Notes under the pieces: generated by a model
Told to the model about the DNA's origin: nothing
The model's input: only the letters and a program-made list of their open reading frames with translations
Database searches by the model: none
Translations under genes and position numbers: made by a program
Assembly: GCF_002355475.1 (NCBI RefSeq)
Contig: NZ_AP014862.1
Location: 434,001-498,000, forward strand
Direction of reading: 5' to 3'
Length of the DNA stretch: 64,000 bases
Source of the DNA: Pseudomonas furukawaii
GTDB lineage: Bacteria; Pseudomonadota; Gammaproteobacteria; Pseudomonadales; Pseudomonadaceae
In this document: piece by piece, positions 33,608 through 43,212 of the stretch
How positions within the stretch are numbered: position 1 is the first letter of the stretch
How the letters are laid out: every line of letters starts with the position of its first letter

Positions 33608-35128
33608 TCAGTGCCCTGTGCTGTCCACGGCGATGGTCTCGCCGGAGACCTCAAGGTAGTTCGCCTGGCGGTCGGCCAGGGCGAAGTGGATCAGCCCGGC
33701 CAGTCCGGCGCCGAAGAACCAGGAGAACGGCGACAGGCTCTCGAAGGCCGGCAGCAGGGCGAGCAGGGCGGCGATCGCCGCCGCCGGGATGAAGGCGGCC
33801 AGGGCCCGGAGGTTCACGCCGCCGCGATAGTGGTAGGCGGCTTCCCGGCTTTCCGAGTAGAGCTCCGGCAGGTTCAGCCGGGCACGGCGCACCAGGTAGT
33901 AGTCGACGATGATGATGCCGTACAGCGGGCCGAGCAGGGCGCCGAGGCCGCCGAGGAAGTAGAGGATCACGCCGGGGCTGTTGTACAGGTGCCAGGGCAG
34001 GATCACCACGGCGATGGTGGCGCTGAGCAGGCCGGCGCTGCGGAAGTTGAGCGTCCGGGGCGCCAGGTTGGTCAGCACGTAGGCCGGGGCGACGAAGTTG
34101 GCCATGATGTTCACCGCCACGGTGACGATCAGGAAGGCCAGGCAGCCGAGGACCAGGAAGCCGGTTTCGGGAAGCGCGGCGACGATGTCGGTGGGGCTCT
34201 GGATCAGGCGGCCATCGATACTGAACTGGGCGCCGGCGAGGACCACCGCGATGAGTCCGAACAGCAGCATGTTCACCGGCAGGCCCCAGAAGTTGCCCTG
34301 GCTGATGGTCCGCTTGTCCGGGCAGTTCCTCGCGAAGTCGCAGAAGTTGAGGATCATGGTGCCGTAGAGGCTGACCCACAGCGCGGCGCCGCTGAAGACC
34401 TTGAGCCACATCTCCGAGGCGCTGGCCTGGCTGCCGGTGGACCAGGCGATGTCGAGCCCCGCCCGCCAGTACATCCAGGCGGCGAGCGCGGCGACGGTAA
34501 CCAGGATCACCGGTCCGGCGAAGGACTCGTAGCGCCGCACCATCTCCATGCCATAGGCGAAGATCAGCAGTTGTACGCACCAGATGGCGAGGAAGGTGAT
34601 CCAGCCCAGGCTGGAGAGTCCCAGCAGCGAGTCCTGGTCGTAGGCGGCCAGCCCCGGGAACACGGCGGTCAGCAGGACCCGCAGCACCACCGAGGCCAGG
34701 TAGGTCTGGATACCGAACCAGGCGATGGCGATCACCGCGCGCACCAGGGCGGGCAATTGCGCACCGTGGATGCCGAAGGCGATTCGGCACATCACCGGGA
34801 AAGGCAGGCCGGTCTTCTGCCCCATGTAGCCGGACAGGTTCATCAGGCCGTAGATGAGCAGGGCGCCGAGGGCCAGGGCCGAGAGGATCTGCGCGCCGCT
34901 CATGCCCAGGGCGAAGAGCCCGATGGCGAAGGAGTAGTTGGCGATGTTGTGGACATCGTTGGTCCACAGGGCGAACAGGCTGTAGCGGCCCCAGCGCCGG
35001 CCGGCCTGGCGCGTCGGGGCCAGGTCGGTGCTGTAGAGGCGAGGACTGAGGCTGGCCGGTGCGACGTTGGTCGCCGCATCGGTGGGGGGATCGAGTGGGG
35101 TAACGCCGGTGATCGGGGTGAGCGCCAT
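33608..35128 (-). CDS. NCS1 permease (uracil/hydantoin/allantoin type)
   Basis: A 506-residue membrane protein with about 12 hydrophobic segments. It has the NCS1 signatures YSLFALWTNDVHNIANYSFAIGLF near residue 45, NLSGYMGQKTGLPFPV near 95 and ILNFCDFARNCP near 280. It belongs to a different branch from the permease at 10454 and is closer to hydantoin/uracil/allantoin carriers. The start at 35128 has GGAG nine bases upstream; 35149 has none. A 12-bp direct repeat (TGTATGCAGGCG) lies 46 bp upstream and is likely its operator. Confidence 0.85.
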   Translation of the reverse strand: MALTPITGVTPLDPPTDAATNVAPASLSPRLYSTDLAPTRQAGRRWGRYSLFALWTNDVHNIANYSFAIGLFALGMSGAQILSALALGALLIYGLMNLSGYMGQKTGLPFPVMCRIAFGIHGAQLPALVRAVIAIAWFGIQTYLASVVLRVLLTAVFPGLAAYDQDSLLGLSSLGWITFLAIWCVQLLIFAYGMEMVRRYESFAGPVILVTVAALAAWMYWRAGLDIAWSTGSQASASEMWLKVFSGAALWVSLYGTMILNFCDFARNCPDKRTISQGNFWGLPVNMLLFGLIAVVLAGAQFSIDGRLIQSPTDIVAALPETGFLVLGCLAFLIVTVAVNIMANFVAPAYVLTNLAPRTLNFRSAGLLSATIAVVILPWHLYNSPGVILYFLGGLGALLGPLYGIIIVDYYLVRRARLNLPELYSESREAAYHYRGGVNLRALAAFIPAAAIAALLALLPAFESLSPFSWFFGAGLAGLIHFALADRQANYLEVSGETIAVDSTGH

Positions 35129-35467
35129 GGCTAGGGTCTCCGCAGTCATCTGTGCACTGTTTTTGTGTTTTTTGTATGCAGGCGATTTCCATGCCAGTGA
35201 CTGCGGTGTCCTCCGCTGAAGGGATGGATGGTCTTGATGCACTGAGTTGGTGCGCTCTGGACCCGCTATCCACGGGGGATTCAGTGCTTTTAGTAGATTT
35301 CCCCTTGTATTTCATTGACTTGAAAGTCAGGTTGGGTGGCGGCCAGAAGTCTGCCGGTTGGGGTGTTTGTACACAATTTATGTATGCAGGCGTTACCCGC
35401 TTCCCAGGCGTCACTTTTCCCAGGCAAAGAAAAACCGCCCCGAGGGGCGGTTTTCAGTGGGCGGGAA
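35129..35467. promoter_or_regulatory. Permease upstream region with 12-bp direct repeat
   Basis: A 339-bp gap holding TGTATGCAGGCG at 35173-35184 and again at 35381-35392, both in AT-rich settings, plus the palindrome TTGTACACAA at 35367-35376. The sites suggest a GntR- or FCD-type regulator, whose gene is not in the neighbourhood. The glcB terminator occupies 35431-35454. Confidence 0.45.
35431..35454. terminator. Terminator after glcB (perfect palindrome)
   Basis: AAAACCGCCCC-GA-GGGGCGGTTTT, perfectly symmetrical, so it can work in both directions. It ends the malate synthase gene. Confidence 0.9.
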
Positions 35468-37645
35468 TCAGAGGCCGTTCTTGGCCTTGAACTCGCGCCG
35501 ACGGCGATGCAGGACCGGCTCCGTGTAGCCGTTGGGCTGCCGGGTGCCTTCGATCACCAGTTCCAGCGCGGCCTGGAAGGCCACGTTGTCGGCGAAGTTC
35601 GGCGCCATCGGGCGGTACAGCGGGTCGCTGGCGTTCTGGCGGTCCACTACGGCGGCCATGCGCTCCAGGCTCTCGACGATCTGCTCGCGGGTGACCACGC
35701 CGTGGCGCAGCCAGTTGGCCAGCAGCTGGCTGGAGATGCGCAGGGTGGCGCGGTCTTCCATCAGGCCCACGTCGTTGATGTCCGGTACCTTGGAGCAACC
35801 GACACCCTGGTCGATCCAGCGGACCACGTAGCCGAGGATGCCCTGGGCGTTGTTGTCCAGTTCGTTCTGGATTTCCTCGGCGCTCCAGTCGGTGCTGGGC
35901 GCCAGCGGAAGGGTCAGGATGTCGTCCACGGATGCCGGGGTGCGCTTGGCCAGCTCGGCCTGGCGGGCGAACACGTCCACCTTGTGGTAGTGCAGCGCGT
36001 GCAGGGTGGCGGCGGTGGGCGAGGGGACCCAGGCGGTGTTGGCGCCGGCCATGGGGTGGCCGATCTTCTGTTCCAGCATGGCGGCCATCAGGTCGGGCAT
36101 GGCCCACATGCCCTTGCCGATCTGCGCCTTGCCCTGGAGGCCGGTGGCCAGGCCGACGTCGACGTTGTTGTTCTCGTAGGCGCCGATCCACTTCTCGCTC
36201 TTCATGGCGCCCTTGCGCACCATGGCGCCGGCTTCCATGGAGGTGTGGATCTCGTCACCGGTGCGGTCGAGGAAGCCGGTGTTGATGAACACCACGCGCT
36301 CGGCGGCGGCCTTGATGCAGGCCTTGAGGTTGACGGTGGTGCGGCGTTCCTCGTCCATGATGCCGACCTTCATGGTATTGCGCGGCATGCCGAGGACGTC
36401 TTCGACGCGGCTGAAGATCTCGGTGGCGAAGGCGACTTCCTCCGGGCCGTGCATCTTCGGCTTGACGACGTACATGGAGCCGGTACGGGTGTTCTTGCGG
36501 CTGGTGTTGCCCTTGAGGTTGTGCAGGGCGATCAGGCCGGTGAACAGGGCGTCCTGAATGCCTTCCGGCACTTCGTTGCCGGCGGCGTCGAGGATGGCCG
36601 GGTTGGTCATCAGGTGGCCGACGTTGCGCACGAACAGCAGGCTGCGGCCGTGCAGGGTCAGTTCGGAACCGTCGGCCCTGGTGTAGACGCGGTCGGGGTT
36701 CATGGTGCGGGTGAAGGTCTGGCCACCCTTGCTCACTTCTTCCGACAGGTCGCCCTTCATCAGGCCCAGCCAGTTGCGGTAGACCACGACCTTGTCGTCG
36801 GCGTCCACGGCGGCCACGGAGTCTTCGCAGTCCATGATGGTGGTCAGGGCGGACTCCATCAGCACGTCCTTCACGCCGGCGGCGTCGGTCTGGCCGATGG
36901 GGCTGGTGGGGTCGATCTGGATCTCGAAGTGCAGGCCGTTGTGCTTCAGCAGCACGGCCTGGGGCTTGGCGGCGTCGCCCTGGAAGGCGATGAACTGGGC
37001 GGCGTTCTTCAGGCCGGCCTCGCTGCCATTCTTCAGGGTCACGGCGAGTTGGCCGTTCTTCACGGCGTAGGCGGTGGCGTCGACGTGGGAGGCGCCTTCC
37101 AGGGGCGCGGCCTCGTCAAGGAAGGCGCGGGCGAAGGCGATGACCTTGTCGCCGCGGACCTTGTTGTAGCCCTTGCCCTTCTCGGCGCCGCCTTCCTCGC
37201 TGATGGCGTCGGTGCCATACAGGGCGTCGTACAGCGAGCCCCAGCGGGCGTTGGCGGCGTTCAGGGCGAAGCGCGCGTTCATCACCGGCACCACCAGCTG
37301 CGGGCCGGCCATGGTGGCGATTTCTTCGTCGACGTTCTGGGTGGTGGCCTGGAAGTCGGCCGGTTCCGGCAGCAGGTAGCCGATTTCCTGGAGGAAGGCC
37401 TTGTAGGCTACGGCGTCATGGGCCTGGCCGGCGCGGGCCTGGTGCCAGGCATCGATCTTGGCCTGCAGTTCGTCGCGTTTGGCGAGCAGGGCTTTGTTCT
37501 TCGGAGCCAGGTCGTTGATGACGGCTTCCACACCGGCCCAGAACGTCTCGGCCGCAATGCCGGTTCCGGGGATGGCTTCGTTGTTCACGAAGTCGAACAG
37601 GACTCTGGCGACCTGAAGGCCACCGACTTGAACGCGCTCAGTCAT
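35468..37645 (-). CDS. glcB: Malate synthase G
   Basis: Condenses glyoxylate and acetyl-CoA to malate in the glyoxylate/glycolate route. It is 725 residues, the length of the G isoform. Visible are [15 protein letters not shown] at about 270-284, [11 protein letters not shown] at about 343-353, the MHGPEEVAF block and the metal-binding/active-site stretch [16 protein letters not shown] at about 454-469. The start at 37645 has GAGG upstream; the frame to 37666 adds seven residues only. It is a single-gene unit as in P. aeruginosa, where the GNAT, ACT and RarD genes also follow on the other side. Confidence 0.97.
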   Translation of the reverse strand: MTERVQVGGLQVARVLFDFVNNEAIPGTGIAAETFWAGVEAVINDLAPKNKALLAKRDELQAKIDAWHQARAGQAHDAVAYKAFLQEIGYLLPEPADFQATTQNVDEEIATMAGPQLVVPVMNARFALNAANARWGSLYDALYGTDAISEEGGAEKGKGYNKVRGDKVIAFARAFLDEAAPLEGASHVDATAYAVKNGQLAVTLKNGSEAGLKNAAQFIAFQGDAAKPQAVLLKHNGLHFEIQIDPTSPIGQTDAAGVKDVLMESALTTIMDCEDSVAAVDADDKVVVYRNWLGLMKGDLSEEVSKGGQTFTRTMNPDRVYTRADGSELTLHGRSLLFVRNVGHLMTNPAILDAAGNEVPEGIQDALFTGLIALHNLKGNTSRKNTRTGSMYVVKPKMHGPEEVAFATEIFSRVEDVLGMPRNTMKVGIMDEERRTTVNLKACIKAAAERVVFINTGFLDRTGDEIHTSMEAGAMVRKGAMKSEKWIGAYENNNVDVGLATGLQGKAQIGKGMWAMPDLMAAMLEQKIGHPMAGANTAWVPSPTAATLHALHYHKVDVFARQAELAKRTPASVDDILTLPLAPSTDWSAEEIQNELDNNAQGILGYVVRWIDQGVGCSKVPDINDVGLMEDRATLRISSQLLANWLRHGVVTREQIVESLERMAAVVDRQNASDPLYRPMAPNFADNVAFQAALELVIEGTRQPNGYTEPVLHRRRREFKAKNGL

Positions 37646-37946
37646 TGCTTGCCTCACTCTGCTCAATATCCGCTCGGACCGGGGCTTTCCCTTCTTGTAG
37701 TCCGAAGCGCGGCATACTACATGAAGCCGTCGTGAAAATCAGTGGGGTCGCGTCGATATGCGACTAAAAGCTGGTTTACGGTCACGACGGCAGACAGAAT
37801 GTTCTCAAAAAACTGGCGCTTTGTTCCAGTTAAATCTGAAAAATGTACACGATTTGTTTTTCGAATGAACTGCGACAGGCCGTCGCATAAGCTTTCGGGT
37901 GGCCACGAGCCCGTTCTCCTACCCGAGTATCCAGCAGGAGCCCACC
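37646..37946. other. Divergent 301-bp promoter region of glcB and the GNAT gene
   Basis: Gene-free and richer in A/T than its surroundings between 37740 and 37870. It must hold the glcB promoter and that of the GNAT gene. I see no recognisable operator or terminator. Confidence 0.4.
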
Positions 37947-38393
37947 ATGCCTGTCCATGCCGCCACGCTCCAGGACCTTGATGACCTGACCCGGCTCTTC
38001 GCCGGCTATCTCGATTTCTACGAGGTGCCACGGCCGCTGCAGGAAATCCGGGGTTTCCTCCAGGATCGGCTGGATCGCGGTGACTCCAGGCTGTTCATCG
38101 CCCGTGACGCCGAGGGCAGGGCCCGGGGCTTCACCCAGCTGTATCCCTTTATCTCGTCACTGGCGCTGGCACCGGCCTGGTTGTTGAGCGATCTTTATGT
38201 GGTGCCTGCCGCCCGGCGCCAGGGCGTGGGCGAGGAGCTGATGAACGCCGCACGTGCCCTTGCCGAACGCACCGGGGCCTGCGGCATCCAGTTGGAAACC
38301 GCGAAGACCAACCTGGCCGGCCAGGCGCTTTACGAACGGCTGGGCTACAAGCGGGACGAGCTTTTCCATACCTACTGGCTGAGCCTCGCCTGA
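37947..38393 (+). CDS. GNAT-family N-acetyltransferase
   Basis: A 148-residue acetyltransferase. The acetyl-CoA-binding motif A is LSDLYVVPAARRQGVGEELM (about 82-101), and the final GQALYERLGYKRDELFHTYWL block is typical. The substrate is unknown. GCAGGAG precedes the ATG at 37947. It is followed after 35 bp by a GcvR-like gene, probably in one operon. Confidence 0.88.
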   Translation: MPVHAATLQDLDDLTRLFAGYLDFYEVPRPLQEIRGFLQDRLDRGDSRLFIARDAEGRARGFTQLYPFISSLALAPAWLLSDLYVVPAARRQGVGEELMNAARALAERTGACGIQLETAKTNLAGQALYERLGYKRDELFHTYWLSLA

Positions 38394-38428
38394 AGGGCGG
38401 GGTGGACAACCCATAGAAGGAGTCGAGC

Positions 38429-38947
38429 GTGGATCATCTGGTATTGACGGTCATCGCGGCGGACCAGCCCGGGCTGGTGGAGCGTATCGCGCAATGCATC
38501 GCCGCCCATGGCGGCAACTGGCTGGAGAGCCGCATGTCACGCATGGCCGGGCAGTTCGCCGGGATCCTGCGGGTGGCGGTGCCGGCCGAGGGCTATGACG
38601 AACTGGTGGAAGGCCTGCAAGGGCTCAGCGCCCAGGGTATCCGGGTGATGCTGGCCCAGAGCGGGATCGATCCGGCCTGCACCTGGAAGCCGATTCGCCT
38701 GGAGCTGGTGGGCAACGACCGGCCGGGCATCGTCCGCGATATCACCCGCCTGCTGGCGGAGCTGGGCGTGAACCTGGAAAGCCTGGTCACCGAGGTGAAG
38801 CCGGCGCCGATGAGCAGTGAGCCTCTGTTCCATGCCGACGCGGTGCTGGCGGTACCGCTGACCTTGTCGCTCGACACCTTGCAGGCCAAGTTGGAAACCC
38901 TTGCCGACGACCTGATGGTGGAGCTGGATCTGCACCAGGAGAAGTGA
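38429..38947 (+). CDS. GcvR-like ACT-domain protein (glycine cleavage repressor family)
   Basis: A 172-residue protein of two ACT domains (about 4-75 and 88-165): VLTVIAADQPGLVERIAQCI and LELVGNDRPGIVRDITRLLAELGVN. In E. coli GcvR, glycine binding to such domains controls GcvA. The start is GTG at 38429 with GAAGGAG upstream. A glycine-sensing role would suit a strain that makes glycine from creatinine, but no gcv gene is in the window. Confidence 0.85.
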   Translation: MDHLVLTVIAADQPGLVERIAQCIAAHGGNWLESRMSRMAGQFAGILRVAVPAEGYDELVEGLQGLSAQGIRVMLAQSGIDPACTWKPIRLELVGNDRPGIVRDITRLLAELGVNLESLVTEVKPAPMSSEPLFHADAVLAVPLTLSLDTLQAKLETLADDLMVELDLHQEK

Positions 38948-38988
38948 TCAGGCACGGGGCCCTGGCGGCCCCGTCCCGTTTTGCCGGA

Positions 38989-39876
38989 TCAGGCGGCGCG
39001 GCGCAGGTGGAGCCAGATATCCACGCTGTAGACCGCAAGACCCGCCCAGATGAAGGAGAAGGCCAGCAGCTTGCTCGGGTCGAAGTGCTCGCCGAAGAGG
39101 AAGATGGCCTGCAGCATCACCAGGGTCGGCGCCAGGTACTGGAGGAAACCCAGGGTGGTGTAGGGCAGGTGGCGCGCGGCGGCGTTGAAACACACCAGCG
39201 GCACCAGGGTGATGGGGCCGGCGGCGGCGAGCCACAGGGCCTCCGGGCTCGACCAGAATCCCGCCTGGGTGGAGGCGGCGGCCGGATGCAGCAGCAGCCA
39301 GCCGATGGCGAGCGGCAGCAGCAGCCAGGTTTCCACCACCAGGCCGGGCAGCGCCGCGACCGGCGCCTGTTTGCGGATCAGGCCGTAGAAGCCGAAGGTC
39401 AGCGCCAGGGTCAGGGAGACCCAGGGCAGCGCACCCACCTGCCAGATCTGCTGGGCCACGCCGATGGTCGCCAGTAGCACGGCCACCCACTGCAGGCGTC
39501 GCAGGCGTTCTCCGAGGATCAGCATCCCCAGCAGCACGTTGACCAGTGGGTTGATGTAGTAGCCCAGGCTGGCTTCCAGCATCCGCCCGTTGTTCACCGC
39601 CCAGACATAGACCAGCCAATTGCCGGCGATGAGCAGGCCGCTGGCGGCGAGCACGCCGAAGCGCCTGGGGTTTTCCCGCAGCTCGCGGAACCAGCCCGGG
39701 TGTTTCCACACCAGCAGCAGCGCCGCGCCGAAGAGGGCGGACCAGAGCGCGCGATGGACGATGATCTCCAGTGCGGGGACGCTCTGGATGGCCTTGAAGT
39801 AGAGCGGGAACAGGCCCCAGATGATGTAGGCGGAAAGCCCCAGGATGTACCCGCGGCGCGGGTCGGCGGTGGCCAT
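38989..39876 (-). CDS. rarD: RarD/EamA-family transporter
   Basis: A 295-residue inner-membrane protein with ten predicted hydrophobic segments and the two EamA repeats. The N-terminal GYILGLSAYIIWGLFPLYFK (about 9-28) and ASLGYYINPLVNVLLGMLILGERL (about 103-126) are RarD signatures. RarD was named for a chloramphenicol phenotype; its natural substrate is unknown. Convergent with the GcvR-like gene. Confidence 0.92.
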   Translation of the reverse strand: MATADPRRGYILGLSAYIIWGLFPLYFKAIQSVPALEIIVHRALWSALFGAALLLVWKHPGWFRELRENPRRFGVLAASGLLIAGNWLVYVWAVNNGRMLEASLGYYINPLVNVLLGMLILGERLRRLQWVAVLLATIGVAQQIWQVGALPWVSLTLALTFGFYGLIRKQAPVAALPGLVVETWLLLPLAIGWLLLHPAAASTQAGFWSSPEALWLAAAGPITLVPLVCFNAAARHLPYTTLGFLQYLAPTLVMLQAIFLFGEHFDPSKLLAFSFIWAGLAVYSVDIWLHLRRAA

Positions 39877-40026
39877 GGAATGTCCTTGCTTAGGCAGCTA
39901 ACGAGTGGACGACATTCTAGTGGGCGCTGTCGGGGCTTGTCTGTGCGCTCAGGTTTTTTCCGCAGGCCCGAGGATGCGAAAGGCGTAAAGCCTGCGTTAC
40001 GCCTGTCGTCCTGGGTTTCACCGCGC

Positions 40027-41001
40027 TCAGAACAGCTGCAGCGGCGCTTCGTCCAGGGCGGCCAACTGCTCCCTCAGGGTCAGGATCTGATCGCCCCAGT
40101 AGCGCTCGCTGCCGAACCAGGAGAAGTGCATGGGGAAGGCCGGGTCGTCCCAGCGACGGGCGATCCAGGCGCTGTGGTGCATCAGGCGCAGGGCCCGCAG
40201 CCCCTCGATCAGGGGCAGCTCGCGGGGGTCGAAGTCGTGGAACTCCTGGTAGCCATCCATCATTTCCGAGAGCTGGCCCAGCCGCTCCTGGCGCTCGCCG
40301 GCCAGCATCATCCACAGGTCCTGCACGGCGGGCCCCATGCGGCAGTCGTCCAGGTCCACCACATGGAACACCTCGTCACGGCACAGCAGGTTGCCGGGGT
40401 GGCAATCGCCATGGAGGCGGATGGGCTGGTAGCGCACCTCGGCGAAGAGGCGGTCCAGGCGCTTCAGCAGGTCCCGGGCCACGGACTCGTAGGCCGGCAG
40501 CAGGCTGCGGGGAATGAAACCGCCGTCCAGCAGGGTGGCGAGCGACTGGTGGCCGAAGTTGTCCACCGCCAGCGTCTCGCGGTGCTGGAAGGGACGGGTG
40601 GCGCCCACGGCGTGCAGGCGACCCAGCAGTTGGCCGAGGCGATACAACTGGTCGAGGTTGCCCGGTTCCGGGGCGCGGCCACCGCGACGGGGGAAGAGCG
40701 CGAAGCGGAAGCCGGCGTGCTCGAAGAGGCTTTCGCCCCCGCGCACCAGCGGCGCCACCACCGGCACTTCGCAGTCCGCCAGCTCGGCGCTGAACGCGTG
40801 TTCCTCGCGGATGGCCGCGTCGCTCCAGCGCTGGGGGCGGTAGAACTTGGCGATCAGCGGCTCGCTGTCCTCGATGCCCACCTGGTAGACGCGGTTCTCG
40901 TAGCTGTTCAGCGCCAGGATGCGGGCGTCGCTGAGGTAGCCGAGGCTTTCCACGGCATCCAGCACGAGGTCGGGAGTGAGGTCATCGAATGGGTGGGACA
41001 T
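40027..41001 (-). CDS. srkA: Stress response kinase A (YihE-type Ser/Thr kinase)
   Basis: A 324-residue protein kinase with an aminoglycoside-phosphotransferase-like fold. It shows the HGDCHPGNLLC catalytic loop near residue 198 and the VVDLDDCRMGPAVQDLW metal-binding stretch near 215. In E. coli, SrkA counteracts MazEF-driven death under stress. The start at 41001 fits the family N-terminus MSHPFDDLTPD. The order rarD-srkA-modE matches P. aeruginosa. Confidence 0.93.
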   Translation of the reverse strand: MSHPFDDLTPDLVLDAVESLGYLSDARILALNSYENRVYQVGIEDSEPLIAKFYRPQRWSDAAIREEHAFSAELADCEVPVVAPLVRGGESLFEHAGFRFALFPRRGGRAPEPGNLDQLYRLGQLLGRLHAVGATRPFQHRETLAVDNFGHQSLATLLDGGFIPRSLLPAYESVARDLLKRLDRLFAEVRYQPIRLHGDCHPGNLLCRDEVFHVVDLDDCRMGPAVQDLWMMLAGERQERLGQLSEMMDGYQEFHDFDPRELPLIEGLRALRLMHHSAWIARRWDDPAFPMHFSWFGSERYWGDQILTLREQLAALDEAPLQLF

Positions 41002-41102
41002 GAAGTGCTCCGGCAGTCAGGCGGCCAGTCTATCCCCGGCAGCGATTCGGCGCGCGCCGGAATGACCGGCCTTCGCCGCCTTGCGGAATCGCCGAGTGAT
41101 AG

Positions 41103-41867
41103 TCAGAGCGCGGTGCCCAGCAGGACCTGGCCGGGGGCGAACTGGGCGCGGACCGGCTCGCCGACCTTCAGGTCGAGCCGGGCCAGGCGCTCCCCCTCGA
41201 CCAGGGCGCAGAGGGTCTGGCCGCTGGGCAGGCCGATGCGCACCTCGCAAGGACCGTCCTCGGCCTCGAGGATTTCCTCGACGCGGCCCTGCAACTGGTT
41301 GACCTGCTCGTCCGGCGTTGCGCTGATCGACTGCAGGCGCAGCCAGCCGGCCTTGATCAGGGCCACCACCGCCTGGCCCGGCACCAGTTCCAGCTTCTCG
41401 GTGCTGTCGTGGGTGATCTGCGCCTGAATCCGGCCGCCGCCGCTGAGTTCCACGTTCACCAGGTCGTTGCGGCCCTGGGCGACGATGTCCAGCACGCGGC
41501 CGCTCAGCTGGTTGCGGGCGCTGGTGCGCAGCATCAGGCGCCCCAGCAGCTCCAGGTCATGCTCGCTTTCAGCGCATTCCAGCAGGCGCGCCTGGAGGCT
41601 TTCCAGACGCTTGTAGAGGGCCAGGATCCTCTCCCCTTCGGCCGACAGTCGGGCCCCGCCACCACCCTTGCCGCCCACGGTGCGCTCCACCAGCGGACGC
41701 TCGGCCAGGTTGTTCAGCTCGTCGATGGCGTCCCAGGCGGCCTTGTAGCTCAGGCCGGCGGCCTTGGCGGCGCGGGTGATGGAGCCTTGCACGGCGATCT
41801 GCTCCAGCAGCGCCAGGCGTTGCGGGCGACGGGAGAGTTGCTGGGTGAGGGCGCTGGTCAGGCTCAT
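41103..41867 (-). CDS. modE: Molybdate-responsive regulator ModE
   Basis: A 254-residue transcription factor. The N-terminal winged helix (about 15-100) has the ModE dimer signature GSITRAAKAAGLSYKAAWDAIDELNNL, followed by two Mop/TOBE molybdate-binding domains (about 125-190 and 195-254) with SARNQL at the first binding pocket. With molybdate bound it represses modABC; no mod transport genes are adjacent here, so it acts at a distance. Confidence 0.92.
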   Translation of the reverse strand: MSLTSALTQQLSRRPQRLALLEQIAVQGSITRAAKAAGLSYKAAWDAIDELNNLAERPLVERTVGGKGGGGARLSAEGERILALYKRLESLQARLLECAESEHDLELLGRLMLRTSARNQLSGRVLDIVAQGRNDLVNVELSGGGRIQAQITHDSTEKLELVPGQAVVALIKAGWLRLQSISATPDEQVNQLQGRVEEILEAEDGPCEVRIGLPSGQTLCALVEGERLARLDLKVGEPVRAQFAPGQVLLGTAL

Positions 41868-41930
41868 GGGCGAATGTCGGCTGGGGCTGTGGCCCGCAGG
41901 CTGCTATCGGGCGGTCGTCCCGTCAAGCGT

Positions 41931-42659
41931 TCAGCCATCGCCGGGCCGGGGCGTGCGGGCCAGGCAGTAGATGTCCACCCGCGTCGCGCCGGCACCTTTC
42001 AACAGGCGGGCGAGGACCTGGGCCGTGGTGCCGGTCGTCAGCACGTCGTCCACCAGGGCCAGGTGGCGGCCGTGGACCCGGGCGCGGGTATCCAGGCTGA
42101 AGGCATCCCTCAGGTTTCGGCGCCGGGTGACGGCGTCCAGGCCCTGCTGGGGCGGGCCGTCGCGGTGGCGCTTCAGGCCATCCGGTTCCACGGGGATATC
42201 CAGTTCCCGCGCCAGCCAGCCCGCCAGCATCCCGGCCTGGTTGAAACCGCGCTGGCGCAGGCGTGGCGCGGCCAGGGGCACCGGCAACAGGGCATCGGGG
42301 CGGGGCAGGCCGTCGTCGAACCCATGGGCAAGGTGCCGGGCCAGCAGTTCGCCCAGCAGGCGGCCCAGGGGCCAGCGGCCCTGGTGCTTGAATCGGGTGA
42401 TCAGGCTGTCCACCGGGAAGTCGTAGCGCCAGGGCGCCACGACCCGATCGAAGGACGGTGGCCGCTTCAGGCAGGCGCCGCAGGGCAGCCCGAGGCTGGG
42501 CAAGGGGAGGGCGCAGAGGCTGCACTGGCCGGTGAGCCAGGGCAGGTCGGCCTCGCAGCCGGTGCAGATGGGCAGTTCGGAGCCCGGCGCGCCGCAGAGC
42601 AGGCAGTCGGGGGTGTGACGAAGCCAGGCCGGCCGGAGCCTGGCGAGCAGGGTGTGCAT
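41931..42659 (-). CDS. comF: ComF-family phosphoribosyltransferase-like protein
   Basis: A 242-residue ComF/GntX protein. The N-terminal zinc-finger-like part has paired cysteines (CLLCG, CTGCE, CSLC, CGAC at about 19-65) and the C-terminal part the PRPP-binding motif LALVDDVLTTGTT near 200. The family is needed for DNA uptake in competent bacteria and for use of gluconate or DNA in others; the enzyme activity is not known. In pseudomonads it stands upstream of the bio operon, as here. Confidence 0.9.
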   Translation of the reverse strand: MHTLLARLRPAWLRHTPDCLLCGAPGSELPICTGCEADLPWLTGQCSLCALPLPSLGLPCGACLKRPPSFDRVVAPWRYDFPVDSLITRFKHQGRWPLGRLLGELLARHLAHGFDDGLPRPDALLPVPLAAPRLRQRGFNQAGMLAGWLARELDIPVEPDGLKRHRDGPPQQGLDAVTRRRNLRDAFSLDTRARVHGRHLALVDDVLTTGTTAQVLARLLKGAGATRVDIYCLARTPRPGDG

Positions 42660-42690
42660 GGTCCCCTCCGTGGGACGCGGTGCGCGGCCT

Positions 42691-42984
42691 TCAGGTGATC
42701 AGCCAACTCATCACCACCAGGCCGAAAAAGGTCAGCACCAGTCCGCCAATGATGGATTTGCGCAGGAACGCGCGGATGCCGCTGTAAAGCAGCAGCAGGC
42801 CGATGATCAGGAGAATCAGGCTGAAGATCGAGACATCCATGCCGATGGCCCGTGCCAGTCCGTTCAGAAAGTCGTCGATGGCCTGGCTGATGCCGCCGAG
42901 CAGTCCGGACAGCAGGTCGACGACGAAACGGATGGCGGTGCCGATCATGCGGCCGAGCCACTCGAAAACTCCTTCGGTGCCCAT
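42691..42984 (-). CDS. Small membrane protein of unknown function
   Basis: A 97-residue protein with an amphipathic N-terminal half (GTAIRFVVDLLSGLLGGISQ) and two membrane segments at about 53-68 and 77-95. It sits in the comF-bioB gap, 31 bp before comF in the same direction. A similar small protein occupies this place in P. aeruginosa. No family function is known to me. Confidence 0.7.
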   Translation of the reverse strand: MGTEGVFEWLGRMIGTAIRFVVDLLSGLLGGISQAIDDFLNGLARAIGMDVSIFSLILLIIGLLLLYSGIRAFLRKSIIGGLVLTFFGLVVMSWLIT

Positions 42985-43081
42985 GGCGTTGGTGTACTCC
43001 TTCTGGTGGCGGGGCTCTGTGCTTTGAGCCTTGGCCTTGAATCAGGTTCAGTTGGGTGTTTTTGTGTATAAATTAACCAGA

Positions 43082-43111
43082 TGTCGACCTGTGTCGATTT
43101 CCAGGTTGACA
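43082..43111 (+). promoter_or_regulatory. BirA-like operator upstream of bioB
   Basis: TGTCGACC-N14-GGTTGACA, an inverted repeat with seven of eight arm positions matching. Known BirA sites of gamma-proteobacteria have TTGTAAACC-N14/15-GGTTTACAA. It is 101 bp before bioB, so biotin-dependent repression of the whole bioBFHCD cluster is likely. Confidence 0.6.
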
Positions 43112-43212
43112 GCGTCTCAGCCCCACATATGATGCCCTAAGCCTGATTCCCCGGTGTATTTCCCCGGGTGTCCCCAACAAAAGGCGCCCCGCAAGCGTCA
43201 AAGGAAACCTCC

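Noticed and set aside
43071-43111. A wider inverted repeat TTAACC...GGTTGACA as the biotin operator
   Set aside because: Its spacer is 25 bp, too long for BirA; the inner TGTCGACC-N14-GGTTGACA pair fits better.
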